Positions 25,184 to 34,750 of a stretch of DNA of 64,000 bases are shown piece after piece. Under the pieces are notes generated by a model. It saw nothing but the letters and a program-made list of their open reading frames with translations. It did no database searches and was not told where the DNA came from. Numbering within the stretch: position 1 is the first letter of the stretch; each line of letters starts with the position of its first letter. Source of the stretch: SHVO01 sp050246995 (GTDB taxonomy: Bacteria > Pseudomonadota > Alphaproteobacteria > Rhodospirillales > Rhodospirillaceae); the NCBI GenBank assembly GCA_050246995.1, contig JBFWVA010000007.1, positions 186,001-250,000 on the forward strand. Direction: 5' to 3'. Made by a program: the position numbers and the translations under genes.

Positions 25184-28072
25184 TTACATCTTGAAGCGCA
25201 CGCCCGCGCGGAACACGCGGCCGAGAGTGTCGTAGAGGCCGACCGAGGTCGGCGGGAAGTCGTAGGAAGTGCCACCCGGACCGCGCGCGGCGATTTCCGG
25301 ATCGCGGTTGAACAAGTTACGCACGTTGAAGAACAGCTCCGACGAAGCCGCTTCGCCGACCGACATCTTGTATCCGACATTGAGGTCGAGATAGTAGGCG
25401 GCGTTGATGCGGTTGTTATCGACGGTCATGTTCTGGGCCGTCGACGTCGGGCAGCCCGAGGTGCACTCGATATGCGTCGCTACGTTCTTACCCGCCGAGA
25501 TATAGCGGAAGGTCAGACCGAGGTTGATCGGATCGAGGTTGTAGCCCAGCACGCTTTGCAGGCGCCATTTCGGAACGCTGTTGCCGCCCGGACCGTTGGT
25601 GCCGGCGTAGTCGATGATGATCGAGCCGACGGTGCCGTTGTTGATCTCATACTTGAGATAACGCGTGGCGAGCAGTCGCAGGCTGAGATCGCCGTCCGCC
25701 GAGTCGAAGATCGCCGACAGCGGCGTGCGGTAGCTGGTTTCGAAGTCGATACCACGGGCCTTTTCGGTCGCGAAGTTTTGCGGCTGAACCTGGATGAACA
25801 GGAACGGCGCGCCATTCTGCGTCGTGCGGGTGATGGCGCCGCAGGCCGCTTGGTTGCCGTTGAAGCACAGATTCACGAGGTCCGTCGCGCTCGGTTGGTT
25901 CACCGCGTCCTTGATGTCGATCCGGTAGTAGTCGACCGAGGCGCTGAAACCTTCGAACCACGAAGGCTGGTACACCACACCAAGACCGAGGTCGTTCGAC
26001 TTTTCCGCCACAAGGTTGATATTGCCCGACGTACGCGAGGTGTAGTTAACGGTGGAGTTGGTGAACGGATCGTTCAGCGCGTTGTTCATGCTGGTACCCG
26101 CCTGATAAAGGTCGACCAGCGTGGGCGAACGGATGTTACGCGAACGTGTGGCACGCAGGCGCAGATCGTCCACCGGAGCGTAGGTGGCGCCTACCTTCCA
26201 GGTCGCGACCCAGCCGTAGGTCGAGTAGTGCGTGGCGCGCACCGAGGCGTTGAGGTCGAGAGCCGCGGCCCATTCGGCGTCCTTCGCAAGCGGAATGACG
26301 GTTTCGGCGTAGATGTCGTTCACCGTGACGGCGCCGGTGTACGGCTGGCCCGCGCCCTGGAACCAGATTGTCGGGGTCGCCTGTTCCTCCGGATCCGAGA
26401 TTTGGCGCATCGTTTCTTTGCGGAATTCGTAACCAAATGCGAGCGAAACATCTCCGGCCCAGGTTTCGAACGGATTGCCGTTGAAGTTGATGGCCGCGAC
26501 TTTCTGATTGAGGCGGTGATTGTTCCAACCGTAGCGGCCCTGGACGTAGTCGACCGCGGCCTGGCTGGCGACGCCAATCCCGAACACATTGAGCGGCACG
26601 CAGCCGTCGGTCGGGTTCGAGAGAGTGGAGCGGCAAACGATGGCGCCGTTCGGAGCGCGTACTGCGTCGACCGCTTGGCGATAGCGCAAGGTGTCGATGG
26701 CGCCGATAGACTTCAGCGAGCCGAAGGCTTCGCCGTTGCTGAGATACATATCCCAGTTCCAGTCCTTGGCGCCCATTTCGAAGCTGCCCTCAGCCCCCGC
26801 GAGGAAGCGAAGCACGCGGCGGTCGTACACAGCCCGGAAGTTGTCCAGGTCCATGTTCATGGTGCCGAAATTAAACTGGGTCGCGCCATTCGCCGACAGG
26901 GTCGGCCGGAGCGAGTCTGGCAGGTAGGCGTTGTCGACGCGAAGAGCGAGGTTACCCGGGAAGAAGTTCGGCGCTCCCGACGAGTACGAACCGAGATGGC
27001 CCCATGCGGCATGTCCGTACACGGTCAAATTGTCGCTGACGTCATAGCTGGCGCGGGTGAACACGTCCTGACGGTTCTGCTGCGGGACGAGCGCGGCGCC
27101 GCGCACCGGCGCGACCTGCTGGGCTTCCCACGAACCGCCACGCATGATCGGGCCATCGACAATGTCGCCCGGCGCGATGCGGTACTGTACGCCACCCGGA
27201 CCGAAAGCAGTTCCGTAGAGCGGGTTGGTGGCAGGAACATTGAGCGCGCCGCCCCATGCCATGATCGGGCTCATCCCTACCTTGTCCACCTTCAACAGAC
27301 GCGGCTGGCCGTTGGTGGCCGTGTACGCCGGGTTGTTGATGAAGCTGTGGCCTTCCTTGTTCCACGGGCGGTCGATGACGATAAGGCCGTCATCCCACAC
27401 ATGTTCGCCGGTGATCAGGAAGTGACCGCGGCCGCCGGCAAACGGCGTGCCGTAAGTCATATTGATCTTGTAGTTCGGCGCATCGCCGTAAGTGGTAATG
27501 CCGCCCGAGACTTCGGACTTGAAGCCGGTGAAGTCGGTGTCGAGCACAAAGTTGACGACGCCCGAGAGCGCGTCCGAACCGTAGGCCGCTGAGGCGCCGC
27601 CGGTGACGACGTCCACGCGTTCGATCAGGCTCTGCGGAAGTTCGGACACGTCCACAACGCCGGTGAGAATCGAGCCGACAGTGCGCTGGCCGTTGAGCAG
27701 CACCAGGGTACGCGTGGTGCCGAGGCCGCGCAGGTTGAGGCCGTTAATGGCCGACGTGCCGGTGGTGGTGGTGGTCGCCGTGGTCGACGGCGTCGAGCTG
27801 CCGACGAGGGTCGGGAGCTGATTGATCGAGTCCGCGAGGTTCGAGGTCGCAACGTTCTGAAGCGTTTCGATACCGATCACCGAGACGGGCGTCGGCGCTT
27901 CGTAGCCGTCACGAACGACGCGCGTGCCGGTCACGACGATTTCGTCGACGACCGGGACCTGCGCGGTCTGGGCGGCGGCTTGTGCAAAGGCCATCGAGCT
28001 CAAACAGGTCGAGCCGAGGCAAGCGAGCGTTAAAAGCGACTTATTCCAATTAAAAACTTGGGCGGATTTCAT
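25184..28072 (-). CDS. TonB-dependent receptor, array paralog A1
   Basis: 962 aa. Signal peptide with LACLGSTCLSSMAFA-QA. TonB-box-like DEIVVTGTRVV, then the array hallmark DGYEAPTPVSVIG. Plug includes LRGLGTTRTLVLLNGQR and VDVVTGGASAAYGSDALSG. The barrel carries the conserved RATRSRNIRSPTLVDLYQ, FSASVDYYRIDIKDAV and ARGIDFETSY, and ends RAGVRFKM. The terminal residue is Met after aromatic-basic FK, a variant of the usual C-terminal Phe found in all A-type copies. Oar-like length with paired cysteines in loops (ECTSGCP). Closest relatives are the next two genes. Ligand unknown; an amidase and aldolase lie downstream. Confidence 0.93.
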   Translation of the reverse strand: MKSAQVFNWNKSLLTLACLGSTCLSSMAFAQAAAQTAQVPVVDEIVVTGTRVVRDGYEAPTPVSVIGIETLQNVATSNLADSINQLPTLVGSSTPSTTATTTTTGTSAINGLNLRGLGTTRTLVLLNGQRTVGSILTGVVDVSELPQSLIERVDVVTGGASAAYGSDALSGVVNFVLDTDFTGFKSEVSGGITTYGDAPNYKINMTYGTPFAGGRGHFLITGEHVWDDGLIVIDRPWNKEGHSFINNPAYTATNGQPRLLKVDKVGMSPIMAWGGALNVPATNPLYGTAFGPGGVQYRIAPGDIVDGPIMRGGSWEAQQVAPVRGAALVPQQNRQDVFTRASYDVSDNLTVYGHAAWGHLGSYSSGAPNFFPGNLALRVDNAYLPDSLRPTLSANGATQFNFGTMNMDLDNFRAVYDRRVLRFLAGAEGSFEMGAKDWNWDMYLSNGEAFGSLKSIGAIDTLRYRQAVDAVRAPNGAIVCRSTLSNPTDGCVPLNVFGIGVASQAAVDYVQGRYGWNNHRLNQKVAAINFNGNPFETWAGDVSLAFGYEFRKETMRQISDPEEQATPTIWFQGAGQPYTGAVTVNDIYAETVIPLAKDAEWAAALDLNASVRATHYSTYGWVATWKVGATYAPVDDLRLRATRSRNIRSPTLVDLYQAGTSMNNALNDPFTNSTVNYTSRTSGNINLVAEKSNDLGLGVVYQPSWFEGFSASVDYYRIDIKDAVNQPSATDLVNLCFNGNQAACGAITRTTQNGAPFLFIQVQPQNFATEKARGIDFETSYRTPLSAIFDSADGDLSLRLLATRYLKYEINNGTVGSIIIDYAGTNGPGGNSVPKWRLQSVLGYNLDPINLGLTFRYISAGKNVATHIECTSGCPTSTAQNMTVDNNRINAAYYLDLNVGYKMSVGEAASSELFFNVRNLFNRDPEIAARGPGGTSYDFPPTSVGLYDTLGRVFRAGVRFKM

Positions 28073-28266
28073 GCTTGAGGATCCCCTTTAAGTAAGGCGT
28101 GCGGTCGAAAATGCGGCCGCCCGCATGGCATTTCTGCCGACGGTGGTGATTGCACGGCATTCTCGAGGGGACGCCAAAGCGCCCCGCGAAGGCCTGATGC
28201 GATTTCGAGTGTTGCTCCCGCCGCCCGTGGCACGTCCTACCCACGACACGGCTTTAGAACTCCCTA

Positions 28267-28310
28267 TTAATAGATTGACCGGTCGGGAAAAGAATATCAA
28301 GCGGGGGCGA
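28267..28310 (-). promoter_or_regulatory. Putative promoter element upstream of TBDR A1, shared with TBDR A3
   Basis: On the minus strand, TTGATA and CAATCT are separated by 17 bases that include TTTCCCGACCG. The block matches one at 34617-34668 upstream of TBDR A3 (TTGAAA, 17 bases, CATTCT), with common flanks. Position is about 200 bp before the start codon. The rest of the 473-bp spacer 28073-28545 shows no gene on either strand apart from the terminator of the next TBDR. Confidence 0.5.
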
Positions 28311-28474
28311 CCCGCTACGACCTATCCTTGCCGCGATTTGAACCAACATGTGTCATTTCTGACGAACACTGTCGGTAAACCGCAAACAAGCCTGCATACG
28401 GATTATGCAAATCCGGTGCGGTCCAGGCTATTTCTTCGCACCGCCCATCAAATGATCACGAAAATTAACCATTC

Positions 28475-28518
28475 TAAAAAGCATCCGGGCGCCGAGGCCT
28501 TTTGGCCCGGGCGCCCGG
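28475..28518 (-). terminator. Terminator after TBDR A2
   Basis: CCGGGCGCCGAGGCC (28485-28499) pairs with GGCCCGGGCGCCCGG (28504-28518) around a TTTT loop. On the minus strand a T-run follows within a few bases (AAAAA at 28475-28479 on the plus strand). It resembles the hairpin after TBDR A3. Confidence 0.8.
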
Positions 28519-28545
28519 ACTTTTGTCTTCGTATCTTAAAGAGCG

Positions 28546-31467
28546 TTACATCTTGAACTTCACACCCGCGCGGAAGACACGACCGAGAACATCATAAGCG
28601 CCGCCGGAGGGCGCCGGCGCGAAGTCGAAGCTCGTGCCGCCGGGACCTCTCACCGCAATCGAGGGATCCTTGTTCGCGATATTGCGGATGTTGAGGAACA
28701 ACTCCGCTTCCGCAGTTTCCGTGAAGTTGACCGTGTATCCGGCATTGAAGTCGATGTAGAGCGCCGAATCGACGCTGTTGTCATCGACGGTCTGCTTCAC
28801 TGTCGTCGGGTTCGGGCAGCCCGATTTGCACTCAATCCATGTAGCGATGTTCTTACCGCTGGAGATCCAGCGGAATGCAAAGCCGACGTTGATCGGGTCA
28901 AGCGCGTAGGAGACCGTGCTGTTGATGCGCCAGCTGGGCACACCACCACCACCGCCGCCAAGACCGGCGCCGGAGCCGTTCACGCCGGCATACTGGATCT
29001 CGATATCGCCCGGGATGCCGCTGAAGGTTTTGTAGTCGAGGTAGTGCGTGGCCAGCATACGCAGGCCAAGGTTGCCGTCGAGTCCATCGTTAAGATTGGA
29101 CAGCGGCATCGTGTAACTGGCTTCGAAGTCGATCCCGCGCGCGAGTTCGGTGGCGAAGTTCTGCGGCTGAACGGTGATTTCGAGCTGCTCGGCGGCCGTG
29201 CCGGTGCCTGTACGAATGACCGACTGGCAGGCCACGGTATTGCCCGACACACAGAAGTTGATGAGGTCCTGAGCACCGATGCTGTTCACCGCGTCCTTGA
29301 TCTTGATGCGGTAGTAATCGATGGACGCACTGAAGCCCGCGAACCAAGACGGTTGATAGACCACGCCGATACCCGTGTCGTTCGACTTTTCAGGGCCGAG
29401 GTTCGGATTGCCGCGCGAGGTCACTTGGCTGTTGATGGTGACCGCCGGGGTCTTGAACGTATCAAGCGACGAACTGCGCGAGGTCGAGCCGGCTTGATAG
29501 AGATCGACCAGCGTCGGCGAGCGGATGTTGCGCGACTGGGTGACGCGGAAACGCAGGTCGTCGAACGGCGACCAGCTCGCGCCGGCCTTCCACGTCACGA
29601 CCGAGCCGTACGTGGAGTAGTGCGTGAAGCGCACCGCGTTGTTGAGGTCGAACGCCGCGGCCCAGCTCTCGTCCTTCGCAAGCGGGATCACGGTTTCCAG
29701 GTAGAGATCATGCACGGTGAACGCGCCGGTGTAAGGCTGGCCGGCAGCCTGGAACCAGATCGTCGGGTTCGCAATTTCTTCCGGATCGACGACTTGGCGC
29801 ATCTTCTCGTGGCGATATTCGTAACCGAACGCGGTCGAGACCGGACCGGCCCAGGTGGAGAACGGCTCACCCGTGAAGTTGATCGCGCCCACTTTCTGGT
29901 TAAGGCGCTGCAGGTTCCAGCCGTAGCGGCCTTGCAGATAATCAACCGCCGCCTGGCTGTTCACGCCGATACCAAACACGTTGTAGGGCACGCAGCCGTT
30001 CGTCGGATTGGTGAGGGTGGAACGGCAGACGATGGCGCCGGTCGCCGGATTGCGCACCGCATCGACCGCCAGCGGATAGCGCGTCCGGTCGATGGCGCCG
30101 CGCGATTGCAGGGTGCCGAACATCTGACCCACACCCAGGTGGGCATCCCACTTCCAATCGGTGCCGCCGGCATCGAAGGTGCCTTCGGCGCCCGTCAGGA
30201 AGCGGAGCACACGGCGATCGTACACCGCGCGGAAGTTATCGAGATCCCAGTTGAGGGTGCCCATGGTGAAGGTGGTCACCGTCCCGTTCGGCTCAAGGCC
30301 AGGACGAAGCGACGCCGGCAAGAACGCGTTGTCGGTGGAGACGGTCAGGTTGCCGGGGAAGAAGTTCGGCGCGCCCGACGAATAGGAGTAGAGGTGGCCC
30401 CACGCGGCTTGTGCGTAAACGGTGACATCATCGCTTACGTCATAGCTCGCCCGCGTGAACACGTCCTGGCGGTTCTGTTGCGGTTGGGCCGCGGCGCCGC
30501 GCACCGAGATCACGTTGAGCGCATCCCAGCTGCCGCCGCGCATCAACGCGCCGGTGTAGATATCGCCGTACGCGATTTTATAGATCGAACCACCCGGGCC
30601 GAAGGCCGTGCCCTTGAGCGGGCCGGAGACGATGTTGCCGCCCCAGCTGGCGTTACCGACGGAGACCTTGTCGGTGCGGATGATGGCCGGCTGACCGTTA
30701 CCCGCAGCGAAGGCCGGATTGTTGATGAAGCTGTAACCTTCGCGGGTCCAGGGACGGTCGTAAACCAGGAGGCCGTCGTCCCACACGTGTTCGCCCGAAA
30801 TCAGGAAGTGACCGCGGCCACCGGCGAACGCCGTGCCGAATGCGGCGTTCACTTTGTAGTTCGGCATATCGCCGTAGGTGGTGATGCCGCCCGACACCTC
30901 GCCCTTGAAGCCGACGAAGTCCGTATCGAGCACGAAGTTGACCACGCCCGAGAGCGCGTCGGAACCATAGGCCGCCGAGGCGCCGCCGGTCACCACGTCC
31001 ACGCGCTCGATCAGGTGCTGCGGCAGTTCGCTGACGTCCACCGCGCCAGTGAGGTTCGAACCCACTGTGCGCTGACCGTTGAGCAGCACCAGGGTGCGCG
31101 AGATGCCGAGACCACGCAGCGAGAGCGCGTTGATCGCCGACTGGCCCGAAGTGGTGTTAGTGGCCGAGGACTGCGGCGAGGCGCTATTCATCACGGCGGG
31201 AAGCTGATTGATCGCATCGGCGAGGTTCGACGTGGCGGCGTTGTCGAGCTGCTCGATCCCGATGACCGAGACCGGCGTCGGGGCTTCGTAACCGTCACGC
31301 ACAACGCGCGTACCGGTGACGACAATTTCGTCGACCGCGGCGGCCGGCGCCTGCGCCTGTTGTGCCTGCGCGAAGGCCGCGCTGCTGAGACACGTTGAAC
31401 CAAGACATGCAAGCGTCAGCAGCGATAGCGCCGAACGCGCACGAGAAATACGACCAGCCGAATTCAT
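28546..31467 (-). CDS. TonB-dependent receptor, array paralog A2
   Basis: 973 aa from the ATG at 31467; a TTG directly before it is also possible but GGGAG spacing favours ATG. Signal peptide SLLTLACLGSTCLSSAAFA-QA, then DEIVVTGTRVV and DGYEAPTPVSVIG. Plug and barrel follow A1 and A3 closely (LRGLGISRTLVLLNGQR, SRNIRSPTLVDLYQ, FAGFSASIDYYRIKIKDAV). A glycine stretch GLGGGGGGVPSW in a late loop is longer than in A3. The gene starts 79 bp after A3 ends, separated by a hairpin lacking a T-run, so partial co-transcription with A3 is likely. Ligand unknown. Confidence 0.93.
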   Translation of the reverse strand: MNSAGRISRARSALSLLTLACLGSTCLSSAAFAQAQQAQAPAAAVDEIVVTGTRVVRDGYEAPTPVSVIGIEQLDNAATSNLADAINQLPAVMNSASPQSSATNTTSGQSAINALSLRGLGISRTLVLLNGQRTVGSNLTGAVDVSELPQHLIERVDVVTGGASAAYGSDALSGVVNFVLDTDFVGFKGEVSGGITTYGDMPNYKVNAAFGTAFAGGRGHFLISGEHVWDDGLLVYDRPWTREGYSFINNPAFAAGNGQPAIIRTDKVSVGNASWGGNIVSGPLKGTAFGPGGSIYKIAYGDIYTGALMRGGSWDALNVISVRGAAAQPQQNRQDVFTRASYDVSDDVTVYAQAAWGHLYSYSSGAPNFFPGNLTVSTDNAFLPASLRPGLEPNGTVTTFTMGTLNWDLDNFRAVYDRRVLRFLTGAEGTFDAGGTDWKWDAHLGVGQMFGTLQSRGAIDRTRYPLAVDAVRNPATGAIVCRSTLTNPTNGCVPYNVFGIGVNSQAAVDYLQGRYGWNLQRLNQKVGAINFTGEPFSTWAGPVSTAFGYEYRHEKMRQVVDPEEIANPTIWFQAAGQPYTGAFTVHDLYLETVIPLAKDESWAAAFDLNNAVRFTHYSTYGSVVTWKAGASWSPFDDLRFRVTQSRNIRSPTLVDLYQAGSTSRSSSLDTFKTPAVTINSQVTSRGNPNLGPEKSNDTGIGVVYQPSWFAGFSASIDYYRIKIKDAVNSIGAQDLINFCVSGNTVACQSVIRTGTGTAAEQLEITVQPQNFATELARGIDFEASYTMPLSNLNDGLDGNLGLRMLATHYLDYKTFSGIPGDIEIQYAGVNGSGAGLGGGGGGVPSWRINSTVSYALDPINVGFAFRWISSGKNIATWIECKSGCPNPTTVKQTVDDNSVDSALYIDFNAGYTVNFTETAEAELFLNIRNIANKDPSIAVRGPGGTSFDFAPAPSGGAYDVLGRVFRAGVKFKM

Positions 31468-31491
31468 CAATAGTCACTCCCTTGTGTTTGT

Positions 31492-31523
31492 ACGGGCGCC
31501 GAGGCGTTTTGCCCCGGCGCCCG
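31492..31523. terminator. Hairpin between TBDR A3 and A2
   Basis: GGGCGCCGAGGC and GCCCCGGCGCCC around GTTTT, one mismatch, the same core as the terminator at 28485-28518 but without a T-run on the gene strand. Probably a duplicated terminator that has decayed or acts as a processing hairpin. Confidence 0.6.
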
Positions 31524-31549
31524 CACGTAGGTCTTTCGTCTTTTAGATA

Positions 31550-34447
31550 TTACATCTTGAACTTCACGCCCGCGCGGAATACGCGGCCGAGAATGTCGTA
31601 GTTTCCGCCGGCAGGCGTCGGCGCGAAGTCGAAGCTTGAACCGCCCGGCCCGCGCACCGCGATCGCAGGATCAGCGTTCGTGATGTTGCGGATATTGAGG
31701 AACAGCTCCGTTTCGGCCGTCTCGCCCAACGCCATGGTATAGGCGGCGTTGAAGTCGACATACATCGCACTGTCGACGCTGTTGTCGTCAACGGTGAGCA
31801 ATTGCGGCGACAGGCCCGTCGGGCAACCCGAGGCGCACTCGTAGTTGGTGACCGAGTTTATCCCCGAAGATATCCAACGGAAGTTGAAGCCGACGCTAAT
31901 CGGGTCCAACGCGTACTGGATCGACGAATTGACGCGCCAGCTCGGGACGCCGTTGCCGCCGCCGCCGAGGCCGCCGCCTGAACCGTTCACGCCCGCATAG
32001 TCGAACACGAGCTGGTTCGGAATGCCGGTGTTGACCAGGTAGTCGATAAAGTGCGTGGCGAGGAAGCGCAGACCGAGATTGCCGTCGAGGCCGTCGGACA
32101 AGTTCGAGAGCGGCATGGAGTAGCTCGCTTCGAAGTCGATCCCCTTGGCGGTTTCGGTGGCAAAGTTCTGCGGCTGAACGGCGATTTTGATCACCGCCGA
32201 CGCGCCGCTGCCTTCACGCGTGAAGGCTTGGCAGGCCGTCTGATTGCCCTGGAAGCACAAGTTCATGATGTCCTGGGTGCCTGGGAGATTCACCGCGTCC
32301 TTGATCTTGATGCGGTAGTAATCGACCGAGGCGCTGAAGCCCGGGAACCAGCCCGGCTGATAAACCACGCCGATACCGGTATCGCTCGACTTTTCAGGCC
32401 CGAGGTTCGGATTGCCGCGCGTCGTAAATTCCGTGTTGGTGGCCACATTGCCGTTGAACGGATCCGTCAAAGTGCTGCGCGAGGTCGAGCCGGCTTGATA
32501 GAGATCGACCAGCGTCGGCGAGCGGATGTTGCGCGACTGCGTGAAGCGGAAACGGATGTCGTCAACCGGGCTGTAGGTGGCACCGGCTTTCCATGTGGCG
32601 ACCCAGCCGTACGTGGAGTAATGCGTGGCGCGCACAGCCGCGTTGAGGTCAAGCGCCGTGGCCCAGCTTTCGTCCTTAGCAAGGGGCACGACCGTTTCGG
32701 CGAAGAAGTCGTTCACCGTGAACGCGCCGGAGTAAGGCTGACCGGCGGCCTGGAACCAAATCGTCGGGTTTGCCTGTTCTTCCGGATCCGTGACCTGGCG
32801 CATTCTCTCGCGGCGCCACTCATAACCAAACGCCGTCGAAACCGGACCGGCCCAGGTTGAGAACGGCTCGCCCGTAAAGCTGAGCGCGGCGACCTTCTGA
32901 TTGAGGCGCTGGAGATTCCAACCGTAGCGGCCCTGCAGATATTCGACCGTCGCGGCGCTGTTCACACCGATACCGAAAAGATTGAAGGGCACGCAGCCGT
33001 TGCCGGGGTCGGTAAGAGTTGAGCGGCACACAATGGCGCCGGTCGCCGGATTGCGGACGGCGTCGGTCGCCAGAAGATAGCGCGGAACATCCATGGCGCC
33101 GCGGGATTGCAAGGTTCCGAAAGCCTGACCCACGCTGAAGTAGGCGTCCCACTTCCAGTCTGTATCGGCCGCATTGAAGCTACCGTTGGCGCCGCTGAGG
33201 AACCGCAGCACGCGACGGTCATAGACCGCGCGGAAGTTGTCGAGATCCCAGTTGAGCGTGCCCATGGTGAAGGTAGAGCCGGCGGCCGCGAGGGCCGGAC
33301 GGAGCGACTCAGGCAGGAACGCGTTGTCGACGCGCACAACTTGGTTACCGGGCCGGAAGTTCGGAGCGCCAGACGAGTACGAGTAGAGATGCCCCCATGC
33401 GGCTTGCGCATAAACATTGATGTCATCGCTCACATCGTAGCTGACGCGCGTGAACACGTCCTGACGGTTCTGCTGCGGCTGCGCGGCGACGCCGCGCACG
33501 GAGACCACGTTCTGCGCATCCCAACTGCCGCCGCGCATCAGCGCACCCGCGACGATATCGCCGTAGGCCAATTGATAGATGGAACCGCCCGGACCAAACG
33601 ACGTGCCCTTCAAGGGACCCGAGACGATGGTGCCGCCCCAGCTTGCGTTGCCAATAGCCACCTTGGTCGTGCGAATGATCGCCGGCTGTCCGTTGCCCGG
33701 CGCGAACGCCGGGTTATTGATGTAGCTGTGGCCCTCGCGCGTCCACGGCCGGTCATAAATAAGGAGGCCATCATCCCAGGCGTGCTCGCCGTACAGAAGG
33801 AAGTGGCCGCGGCCGCCAGCGAACGGCGTTCCAAACGCGGCATTCACTTTGTAGTTCGGCACATCGCCATAAGTGGTCAGACCACCGGAGACCTCGCCTT
33901 TGAAGCCGGTGAAGTCGGTATCAAGCACGAAGTTAACCACGCCCGAGAGCGCGTCGGAACCATACGCTGCCGAGGCGCCGCCGGTCACGACGTCCACCCG
34001 CTCGATCAGGCTCTGCGGAAGTTCACTGATGTCGACCGCGCCGGTCAGATTCGAGCCTACCGTACGCTGCCCGTTGAGAAGCACCAGGGTGCGCGAGATG
34101 CCGAGGCCGCGCAGCGAGAGGCCGTTGATGGCGGACTGGCCCGACGTGGTGTTCGCCGCTGATGACTGCGGCGAGGCGCTGTTCACGACGCTTGGGATTT
34201 GGTTGATGGCGTCGGCGAGATTCGACGTTGCAACGTTATCGAGTTGCTCGATGCCGATGACCGACACCGGGGTGGGCGCTTGGTAACCATCGCGCACGAC
34301 GCGCGTACCGGTGACGACGATCTCGTCCACCGCAGCCGCCGGCTGGGCCTGCGCGAACGCGGCGCTACTCAGACAGGTTGAACCCAGGCACGCCATCGTG
34401 AGCAACGAAAGCGCGGAACGTGAACGCAGCGAACCAAGCCTAGTCAT
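31550..34447 (-). CDS. TonB-dependent receptor, array paralog A3
   Basis: 965 aa; ATG at 34447 with GGGGGAG five bases upstream. Same layout as A2: signal LLTMACLGSTCLSSAAFA-QA, DEIVVTGTRVV, DGYQAPTPVSVIG (Gln in place of Glu), plug LRGLGISRTLVLLNGQR, barrel with TRSRNIRSPT-like TQSRNIRSPTLVDLY, and terminal RAGVKFKM. A2 and A3 are more alike than either is to A1, judged by eye from shared stretches, so they look like the most recent duplication. The plausible promoter lies at 34617-34668. Ligand unknown; probably a peptide- or glycan-like compound given the large barrel. Confidence 0.93.
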   Translation of the reverse strand: MTRLGSLRSRSALSLLTMACLGSTCLSSAAFAQAQPAAAVDEIVVTGTRVVRDGYQAPTPVSVIGIEQLDNVATSNLADAINQIPSVVNSASPQSSAANTTSGQSAINGLSLRGLGISRTLVLLNGQRTVGSNLTGAVDISELPQSLIERVDVVTGGASAAYGSDALSGVVNFVLDTDFTGFKGEVSGGLTTYGDVPNYKVNAAFGTPFAGGRGHFLLYGEHAWDDGLLIYDRPWTREGHSYINNPAFAPGNGQPAIIRTTKVAIGNASWGGTIVSGPLKGTSFGPGGSIYQLAYGDIVAGALMRGGSWDAQNVVSVRGVAAQPQQNRQDVFTRVSYDVSDDINVYAQAAWGHLYSYSSGAPNFRPGNQVVRVDNAFLPESLRPALAAAGSTFTMGTLNWDLDNFRAVYDRRVLRFLSGANGSFNAADTDWKWDAYFSVGQAFGTLQSRGAMDVPRYLLATDAVRNPATGAIVCRSTLTDPGNGCVPFNLFGIGVNSAATVEYLQGRYGWNLQRLNQKVAALSFTGEPFSTWAGPVSTAFGYEWRRERMRQVTDPEEQANPTIWFQAAGQPYSGAFTVNDFFAETVVPLAKDESWATALDLNAAVRATHYSTYGWVATWKAGATYSPVDDIRFRFTQSRNIRSPTLVDLYQAGSTSRSTLTDPFNGNVATNTEFTTRGNPNLGPEKSSDTGIGVVYQPGWFPGFSASVDYYRIKIKDAVNLPGTQDIMNLCFQGNQTACQAFTREGSGASAVIKIAVQPQNFATETAKGIDFEASYSMPLSNLSDGLDGNLGLRFLATHFIDYLVNTGIPNQLVFDYAGVNGSGGGLGGGGNGVPSWRVNSSIQYALDPISVGFNFRWISSGINSVTNYECASGCPTGLSPQLLTVDDNSVDSAMYVDFNAAYTMALGETAETELFLNIRNITNADPAIAVRGPGGSSFDFAPTPAGGNYDILGRVFRAGVKFKM

Positions 34448-34616
34448 GCATACTCCCCCATGATTGACGTGAGAGCGCCATCAGCGCCCTCCGCGTAACG
34501 TCTAAGAACGATTGCGCCGACGCGCGTATGCGCCCGGCGGCCGCAGAAAATTATTGTTTTAGGTCTCCCCGCCCGCATATGGCCCGAAACCCGGCACCAC
34601 CCATACGGGCTTAACC

Positions 34617-34668
34617 TCTGGAATTAGTAGAATGGACGGTCGGGAAACGCATTTCAAGCACGGGGCAC
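34617..34668 (-). promoter_or_regulatory. Putative promoter element upstream of TBDR A3
   Basis: Minus strand: TTGAAA, 17 bases containing TTTCCCGACCG, then CATTCT. It aligns base for base over about 40 positions with the block upstream of TBDR A1. It sits about 170-220 bp before the A3 start. The rest of 34448-34750 shows no credible gene. Confidence 0.5.
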
Positions 34669-34750
34669 CCTCATGCCCGTTAAGCCGCCCTATTCCCTAT
34701 AACTGTGTCTTTTAAGCCCCAAAGCGGTTTTGGTTCAAAACTTTCGTGGC

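Noticed and set aside
25472..27592. Very long open frame (about 700 codons) on the plus strand opposite TBDR A1; similar ones opposite A2, B2 and the fused E1
   Set aside because: Antisense shadow of a GC-rich gene with strong third-position bias. The translations are Arg/His/Val-rich without domains, while the minus-strand frames have signals, plugs and barrels.
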